Shown here in pieces: positions 59,230 to 64,000 of a DNA stretch of 64,000 bases. The notes beneath the pieces are model-generated. The model was not told the origin of the DNA. It did no database searches and saw nothing but the letters and a program-made list of their open reading frames with translations. Source of the stretch: Leptolyngbya ohadii IS1 (GTDB taxonomy: Bacteria; Cyanobacteriota; Cyanobacteriia; Elainellales; Elainellaceae). The position numbers were made by a program, and so were the translations under genes. The first letter of the stretch is position 1. Each line of letters opens with the position of its first letter. Location of the stretch: positions 679,501 through 743,500 of the forward strand of contig NZ_NKFP01000001.1 in the NCBI RefSeq assembly GCF_002215035.1, given 5' to 3'.

Positions 59230-60909
59230 CTAGTTCAAATCAGTCACTGCCCCCAAACTGCTCGTCGAGACCAACTTGGCATACTTGGCGAGTACACCTC
59301 TTGTGTAGCGTGGCGAAAGCGGTCTCCAAGCAGCACGGCGCTGTTCGAGTTCCGTCTCTGACACGTGTAGGTGCAGCGATCGGGCTGGAGCATCAATGGT
59401 AATTTCGTCGCCTTCTTGAACCAGTGCAATCGTCCCGCCTACAAATGCCTCCGGTGCAATGTGACCGACCACCATGCCATAGGTTCCACCCGAAAACCGT
59501 CCATCAGTAATCAGTCCCACGGAATCGCCCAGACCTGCACCAATCACGGCTGAAGTTGGAGCCAGCATTTCTCGCATCCCCGGTCCGCCCTTGGGTCCTT
59601 CGTAGCGAATCACAAGGATATCGCCTGCCTTGATCTTGCCCGAAAGAATGGCATCCAAACAGGTTTCTTCAGAGTCAAATACTCGTGCGGGTCCAGTCAT
59701 TTTGGGATGTTTAACCCCTGTGAGCTTGGCAACCGCTCCTTCAGATGCCAAATTCCCTTTGAGAATTGCTAGGTGTCCTTGAGCATAGATTGGATTATGC
59801 CAGGGACGAATGACATCCTGGTTGCCAGACGGTTCTTCAGGAATGTCTTTGAGGCGTTCAGCAATTGTATCTCCTGTAATTGTTAAGCAGTCCCCATGCA
59901 ATAAACCTTTTGCCAGCAGCATTTTCATCACCTGGGGAATGCCACCTGAGGCATGGAGATCAGTTGCAACATAGCGCCCGGATGGTTTGAGGTCACACAG
60001 CACCGGGACTCGCTTGCGAATGGTTTCAAAGTCATCAATCGTCCACGGGACTTCAGCCGCATGAGCGATCGCCAGGAAGTGCAAAACCGCATTGGTCGAG
60101 CCGCCGACTGCCATGACGATCGAAACAGCATTCTCGATCGATTTCCGCGTAATAATGTCGCGTGGCAAAATCTGTTTGCGAATCGCTTCGACCAAAACCT
60201 TCCCTGCTAACGCGGTGTTTTCTGCCTTCTCTGGATCGATTGTGGACATGGTAGACGAATCCATCAAACTCATGCCCATCGCTTCAAAGGCAGCCGCCAT
60301 CGTATTGGCTGTAAACATTCCGCCGCAGGAACCCGCTCCGGGACAGGCATTCCGTTCGACTGCATACAGCATCGCCTCATCAATTCTGCCCGTACTGTAT
60401 TGCCCAACGGCTTCAAAGGAACTGACTAGCGTTAAATCTTGACCGTTGAGATGTCCAGGCTTGATCGTGCCACCGTAGACAAAAATGGCTGGAATGTTCA
60501 TTCGTGCCATTGCGATCATGGCACCGGGCATATTTTTGTCGCACCCGCCGATCGCTAGTACTCCATCCATACTTTGAGCATTGCAAGCTGTTTCAATCGA
60601 GTCTGCAATCACATCGCGGGAGACCAGGGAATATTTCATCCCCTCTGTACCCATCGAAATGCCATCGCTGACGGTGATGGTTCCAAACAGTTGGGGCATA
60701 CCCCCCGCTGCACGAATGCCTGCTTCGGCTTCGGTTGCTAAGGGTGCAATTCCCATGTTGCAGGGCGTAATCGTACTGTGAGCGCTAGCAATTCCCACAA
60801 TCGGTTTGGTAAAGTCGGCGTCTTGGAATCCAACGGCACGCAGCAGAGCACGGTTGGGCGATCGCTGCCAACCCTTTGTGATATTCTGGCTTCTCAAATT
60901 CTCCTGCAT
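59230..60909 (-). CDS. ilvD: Dihydroxy-acid dehydratase
   Basis: Iron-sulfur enzyme of valine, isoleucine and pantothenate synthesis: 2,3-dihydroxy-acid to 2-oxo acid. 559 residues. Cluster cysteines: TITPCNMG near 50, GGCDKNMPG near 122 and [16 protein letters not shown] near 190. Also [24 protein letters not shown] and [15 protein letters not shown]. The ATG at 60909 with GGAG upstream is used because family members begin at NLRSQ; a frame extension of 36 codons to 61017 would overlap the divergent LysR gene. The 106-bp gap to lysR suggests control by that regulator. Confidence 0.95.
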   Translation of the reverse strand: MQENLRSQNITKGWQRSPNRALLRAVGFQDADFTKPIVGIASAHSTITPCNMGIAPLATEAEAGIRAAGGMPQLFGTITVSDGISMGTEGMKYSLVSRDVIADSIETACNAQSMDGVLAIGGCDKNMPGAMIAMARMNIPAIFVYGGTIKPGHLNGQDLTLVSSFEAVGQYSTGRIDEAMLYAVERNACPGAGSCGGMFTANTMAAAFEAMGMSLMDSSTMSTIDPEKAENTALAGKVLVEAIRKQILPRDIITRKSIENAVSIVMAVGGSTNAVLHFLAIAHAAEVPWTIDDFETIRKRVPVLCDLKPSGRYVATDLHASGGIPQVMKMLLAKGLLHGDCLTITGDTIAERLKDIPEEPSGNQDVIRPWHNPIYAQGHLAILKGNLASEGAVAKLTGVKHPKMTGPARVFDSEETCLDAILSGKIKAGDILVIRYEGPKGGPGMREMLAPTSAVIGAGLGDSVGLITDGRFSGGTYGMVVGHIAPEAFVGGTIALVQEGDEITIDAPARSLHLHVSETELEQRRAAWRPLSPRYTRGVLAKYAKLVSTSSLGAVTDLN

Positions 60910-61015
60910 TGTTTCTCCGGGTTGAATACTGATGATTGTTATTGGAGTATAGGAAGCGCTTTTAGGGATGTCCAATATATGATTTGATGGATTTAAGACG
61001 GAAAACCTATCAAAC

Positions 61016-61912
61016 ATGGAACTGCGTCATCTGCGCTACTTTGTAGCGGTCGCCGAAGAACTGCACTTTAATCGCGCTGCCGAGCGTTTACATATTGCTC
61101 AACCACCACTGAGTCAGCAAATTAAGCAACTAGAAGCGGAATTAGGAGTCGAACTGTTTTACCGCCGCACAAAGCGACAGGTGCAGTTAACTGAGGCAGG
61201 GCAGGTGTTCTTGCAGGCAACTTACCGGATTCTGGCTCAAGTAGAACAGGCAACCAGCGATACGCAACGAGCAGGTAGAGGGGAAGTTGGAACTCTTGCG
61301 GTTGGATTTACCAGCACTGTTGTTTACGATATTCTGCCTGCAATTTTGTCTCAATACCGCGAACAATTTCCAAATGTGCATCTTGTTTTGCAGGAATTAA
61401 CGACAACGCAACAAGAGGAAGCATTACAAAATCACCAGATTGAAGTTGGCTTTTGTCATCCACCCCTCAAGGATAATCGTTTGAAATTGGAATCTATTTT
61501 GCAGGAGTCATTGGTGGTCGCATTACCTGAGACCCATCCATTGGTTCAGGAAACCACAATTTCGATTTGTTCACTTGCCAATGAGTCTTTTGTTTTGTTT
61601 CCGCGCCATCTGGGTCCCGGTCTTTATGACCAAATCGTAAGTTTCTGTCAACAAGCAAACTTTAGTCCGAAAGTCGTGCAGGAAGCAGTTCAACTGCAAA
61701 CGATTATTGGATTAGTATCGGCAAACATGGGAGTTGCATTAGTTCCAGCTTCACTCCAAAATTTGCAGCGAGCAGGGGTTGTCTACAAACCATTAGCAGG
61801 AGCAACACCACACGTTGAAGTAGCGATTGCTTGGCACTTAGACAATATTACGCCCGTTCTACGCGAATTCTTATTGGTTGTCAAACGGTATATCAAGGAA
61901 AGAGGTCATTAG
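61016..61912 (+). CDS. LysR-family transcriptional regulator
   Basis: 298 residues. N-terminal winged helix: [20 protein letters not shown] with [20 protein letters not shown], then the effector domain [20 protein letters not shown] and [12 protein letters not shown]. It resembles BenM/CatM- and IlvY-type regulators of the group starting MELRHLRYF. Divergent from ilvD with 106 bp between the starts, the classical arrangement for a LysR protein that regulates its neighbour, so an acetolactate-responsive (IlvY-like) role is possible. It ends near the left edge of an insertion sequence. Confidence 0.93.
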   Translation: MELRHLRYFVAVAEELHFNRAAERLHIAQPPLSQQIKQLEAELGVELFYRRTKRQVQLTEAGQVFLQATYRILAQVEQATSDTQRAGRGEVGTLAVGFTSTVVYDILPAILSQYREQFPNVHLVLQELTTTQQEEALQNHQIEVGFCHPPLKDNRLKLESILQESLVVALPETHPLVQETTISICSLANESFVLFPRHLGPGLYDQIVSFCQQANFSPKVVQEAVQLQTIIGLVSANMGVALVPASLQNLQRAGVVYKPLAGATPHVEVAIAWHLDNITPVLREFLLVVKRYIKERGH

Positions 61913-62100
61913 CTTGCTTAACCCTCTTTAATCACTCTGAGTGTAGGATACTAGACTGGAAATTGGAGAGTTTGTGAATTCTGCCTGCCAATGTCTAAGG
62001 TGTACCCCATTGTCTAGACAGTCCTGATAAAACTTTAAGATAGAATCCCTTCTTGGTTCATTTGTTCTTATCTTGTTTCTTTTAATATATTTCAATCACC

Positions 62101-62559
62101 TCACTTACTGAAATGCACTGCGGCTGGCACTTGATAATCCAACGCTTGGTGTAACCGTTGATGGTTGTAAAACTCGAAGTAATTCCCCAATTCCTCAATC
62201 GCGACTGCGACCGTTGAATAATCCTTGAGATACACCTCCTCATATTTGACACTGCGCCAGAGCCGTTCGATAAAGATGTTGTCAAACGCTCGTCCTTTGC
62301 CATCGTGCGAAATCCGAATGTCCCTGCTTTCCAGGTAACTCGTGAACGCTTGGCTTGTAAACTGACTGCCCTGGTCGGAGTTAAAAATTTGAGGTTGTCC
62401 AATTTGTAACGCTTGTTCCAGTGCCACCAGACAGAAGTGGACATCCATCGTGTTGGACAATTGCCATGACAGGACATAGCGACTGTACCAATCAATGATC
62501 GCAACCAGATACACAAACCCTTTGGCAAGGCGGATGTAAGTAATGTCGGTACTCCAAAC
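62101..62559 (-). pseudogene. IS3-family transposase OrfB, C-terminal part
   Basis: Continues from WSTDITY with FVYLVAIIDWYSRYVLSWQL, the second Asp in IFNSDQGSQFTSQAF and the Glu in FIERLWRSVKYEEV: the DDE triad of the rve domain is intact. It ends ALDYQVPAAVHFSK. Separated from its N-terminal half (63773-64000) by the inserted element, so it cannot be made as one chain. Confidence 0.9.
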
Positions 62560-62569
62560 TAGTGTTTAG

Positions 62570-63273
62570 TCAATCAATGATTGACGGGTAAAGTCGATGT
62601 AATTTGACCCTGGCATCCGCCGTCGTAAAGCGCCAATCAATCCAGGTTTCTGCGTGATTGCGGTTGTCTTGCCAAGCTGCAACCTCCGTTTTGAGTGTCT
62701 CTAAATTCTCAATGCGACGATCTAGACATTGACGGCTGAGAATACTCAATTCGATTTCTGCCATGTTTAACCCACTACCATGCTTGGGCGTATGGCAAAA
62801 TTCCAGCCGACTCAAAATTCGCTGCGCTTCCTGTGGCTCAAACGCTTTGTAAAGCGATGCAGGGGAATGGGTGTTGAGGTTATCTTGAATCACAATCAGC
62901 TTGTCTGCCTGGGCATAATCCGCATCAACTAACGTTTTGAGCAAGTGGGCATAATCTAATGCGGTGCGTCGCTGCGTCACCTCTACCCGCCGCCATCCCA
63001 CCATTGGTTCACACACCATAAACAGATTGGCTGTGCCATTGCGTTCATATTCATAATCGACTCGCTCCGGTTGCCCAGGTTCAGCAGGAATCGGCACCCG
63101 TGTTTCTTTGACTAACTGCTTGGTGGCTTCATCAATGCAAATCACTGGAATCTTCGAGTTGTAAGCACTGTGATACACCTCCAATACCGCTTCCATCCGC
63201 CAGACAAACTCCGCTGATTGCTCCGGCGGAATTACCCAACACTGTTGTCGCCACGGTTGCAGTTCGTTTTTTT
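62570..63273 (-). CDS. IS630 transposase, DDE catalytic part (OrfB)
   Basis: Visible DDE residues: first Asp in VICIDEATKQLV, second in LIVIQDNLNTHSPASLYKAF and the final Glu in GSGLNMAEIELSILSRQ. The frame is open upstream of its first ATG (63196) through WRQQCWVIPPEQSAEFVWRM to a run of seven T (A on the coding strand) at 63267-63273, where it can be reached from OrfA by a -1 shift. A full transposase therefore probably needs frameshifting. Confidence 0.9.
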
Positions 63274-63702
63274 CAGCACCTGTCGTACGCTTTCATGACT
63301 CATCTGTTCGACATACCCCAACTCAACCATCTGATCTGCCAGCAATCGCAACGTCCATCGTCCCTTGCCATCCGGTGCCTTGCTACAACGCAAGGCAACC
63401 AAGTGCGCTTCGACTTCGCCCGTGAGTTTCGGTTTTCGTCCCCCACCTGGACGGCATTTAAGCGCAGCTTCCAGCCCTTCCTCGACAAATCGTTGCCGCA
63501 CCCGCTCTATGGTTCTCAGGCTGATGTCGAGAGCTTCCTTGATATCCTGATCACGCCAACTTCCATTGGGCTGATTACGATCTGCCTTGAGCAGAATCCG
63601 CGCATGATTGATCGTGTACGCCGCCCGTTTCCCGGTCGTGACGATTTGTTCAAGCGACTGTCGTTCTGACTCGCTCAAGCTCACCACGTACTTCTTCACC
63701 AT
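63232..63702 (-). CDS. IS630 transposase, helix-turn-helix part (OrfA)
   Basis: 156 residues: MVKKYVVSLSESERQSLEQI, ALDISLRTIERVRQRFVEEG and a proline/glycine-rich CRPGGGRKPKLTGEVEAHLV linker, then LLADQMVELGYVEQMSHESV. Two helix-turn-helix units recognise the terminal repeats. It stops shortly after the AAAAAAA slip site at 63267-63273; a -1 shift there continues into OrfB as NELQPWRQQC. Confidence 0.9.
   Translation of the reverse strand: MVKKYVVSLSESERQSLEQIVTTGKRAAYTINHARILLKADRNQPNGSWRDQDIKEALDISLRTIERVRQRFVEEGLEAALKCRPGGGRKPKLTGEVEAHLVALRCSKAPDGKGRWTLRLLADQMVELGYVEQMSHESVRQVLKKTNCNRGDNSVG
63267..63273 (-). promoter_or_regulatory. A7 slippery heptamer, probable programmed -1 frameshift
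   Basis: On the coding strand GTGCTG is followed by seven A and CG. In frame 0 the ribosome reads AAA AAA ACG and reaches a stop soon after; slipping back one base gives AAC GAA CTG and joins OrfB. Polymerase slippage on the same run is an alternative way to fuse the frames. Confidence 0.65.
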
Positions 63703-63772
63703 GCCAGCACCTGGAACGCACTGACTTTATCTTACTCCACCTACTCGTCATCCTTTCGTTGACTGAACACTA

Positions 63773-64000
63773 GGTTTGGTGCATCAATCGTCAGTCCTCG
63801 CAGCAGGTAGGGATAACGGCGTACATTATCAGCAGGGACGGTCGTGCGCGGACAGGGATAGATTGCCTCAATGCCCATCTGCCGCATTAACCTTTGCACT
63901 CGCTTGTGATTGACCACTTCTCCTTGTGTTCTGAGCCATGCCGTCATCCGACGAATGCCATAAAACGGAGTCTTCGTGTACTGAGCATCAATCAGATTCA
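63773..64000 (-). pseudogene. IS3-family transposase OrfB, N-terminal part (runs off the window)
   Basis: Reads AQYTKTPFYGIRRMTAWLRT, VNHKRVQRLMRQMGIEAIYP and YPYLLRGLTIDAPNLV, the HTH_21 helix-turn-helix domain that precedes the rve core. It ends at the inserted element; the continuation is at 62101-62559. The gene extends beyond the right edge. Confidence 0.88.

Larger units (their letters stand above)
62562..63770. mobile_element. Complete IS630-family insertion sequence, 1209 bp, TA target duplication
   Basis: Left end GTGTTTAGTCAATCAA and right end, read on the other strand, GTGTTCAGTCAACGAA are imperfect terminal inverted repeats. TA at 62560-62561 and at 63771-63772 flank it. Removing the element plus one TA restores the host reading frame exactly: CCAAACCTAGTTTGGAG giving P-N-L-V-W-S of the IS3 transposase. 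Two overlapping-phase ORFs encode the transposase. TA duplication is the hallmark of the IS630/Tc1/mariner group. Confidence 0.95.
61992..64000 (-). mobile_element. IS3-family insertion sequence, split by another IS and cut by the window end
   Basis: The transposase text is IS3 OrfB (rve integrase core) on the reverse strand. The element's downstream end is probably near 61992-62001, where TGTCTAAGGTGTACCCC begins and CCATTGTCTAGACAG follows, a terminal-repeat-like arrangement; the other end and OrfA lie beyond the window. The boundary is approximate. A complete IS630-family element lies inside it at 62562-63770. Confidence 0.65.

Overview
The window reads as a piece of a cyanobacterial chromosome. 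Evidence: very frequent GCGATCGC-type (HIP1) octamers and GATCG cores inside genes, a TonB-dependent receptor carrying an AMIN domain, a long-chain flavodoxin with a downstream alpha/beta-hydrolase (isiB/isiC-like), DUF1636 and PchR-like AraC genes beside iron uptake genes, and short cyanobacterial zinc-ribbon proteins. Many intergenic gaps hold 12-15 bp units repeated in tandem, which looks like a trait of this genome. No rRNA, tRNA or CRISPR array was recognised by eye.

Region 1 (1-9.6 kb) is exopolysaccharide biosynthesis. A leftward operon runs from a priming sugar transferase through galE, a GINT1-type propeller protein, an unknown protein, an acyl carrier protein and an exosortase-A-type acyl-CoA ligase. 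A rightward Wzc-type chain-length regulator/tyrosine autokinase diverges from it across a 0.9 kb gap. Region 2 (9.6-14.4 kb) holds a giant hybrid histidine kinase preceded by the stump of another kinase.

Region 3 (14.8-31.7 kb) is an iron island: a small zinc-ribbon protein, flavodoxin, IsiC-like hydrolase, TonB (opposite strand), ExbB, ExbD, two FecCD permeases, a FecE-type ATPase, a PchR-like AraC regulator, a TonB-dependent siderophore receptor, a siderophore-binding lipoprotein, DUF1636, and two ABC half-transporters that look like a heterodimer. Three Fur-box-like dyads sit in front of the transcription units. No siderophore synthesis genes are present, so uptake of foreign siderophores is plausible.

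Region 4 (31.9-41.3 kb) is the most unusual. One strand carries a cyclic-2,3-diphosphoglycerate-synthetase-like P-loop protein, ornithine carbamoyltransferase, carbamate kinase, a RetSat/CrtI-like flavoprotein, a dikinase split into two overlapping genes (phosphohistidine half first, ATP-grasp half second), and an MFS transporter. The combination suggests an undescribed small-molecule phosphorylation or carbamoyl-phosphate pathway with export.

Region 5 (41.4-49.7 kb) contains an S41 protease, a GH31 glucosidase, a small conserved protein, a transposase remnant, two SSB-type proteins, a frameshifted small gene and a VOC protein. Region 6 (49.7-59.1 kb) is a metabolic cluster: a nitrilase-fold protein lacking the catalytic Cys, aldehyde dehydrogenase, a calycin-like protein, a cupin, an MDR oxidoreductase, an NTF2-like protein, an Asp/Asn hydroxylase-like protein, a hydantoinase-type amidohydrolase, a broken 2OG-oxygenase gene and an aldo/keto reductase. 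Region 7 (59.2-64 kb) has ilvD, a divergent LysR regulator, and an IS3-family element split by a complete 1209-bp IS630-family element whose TA target duplication can be read directly.
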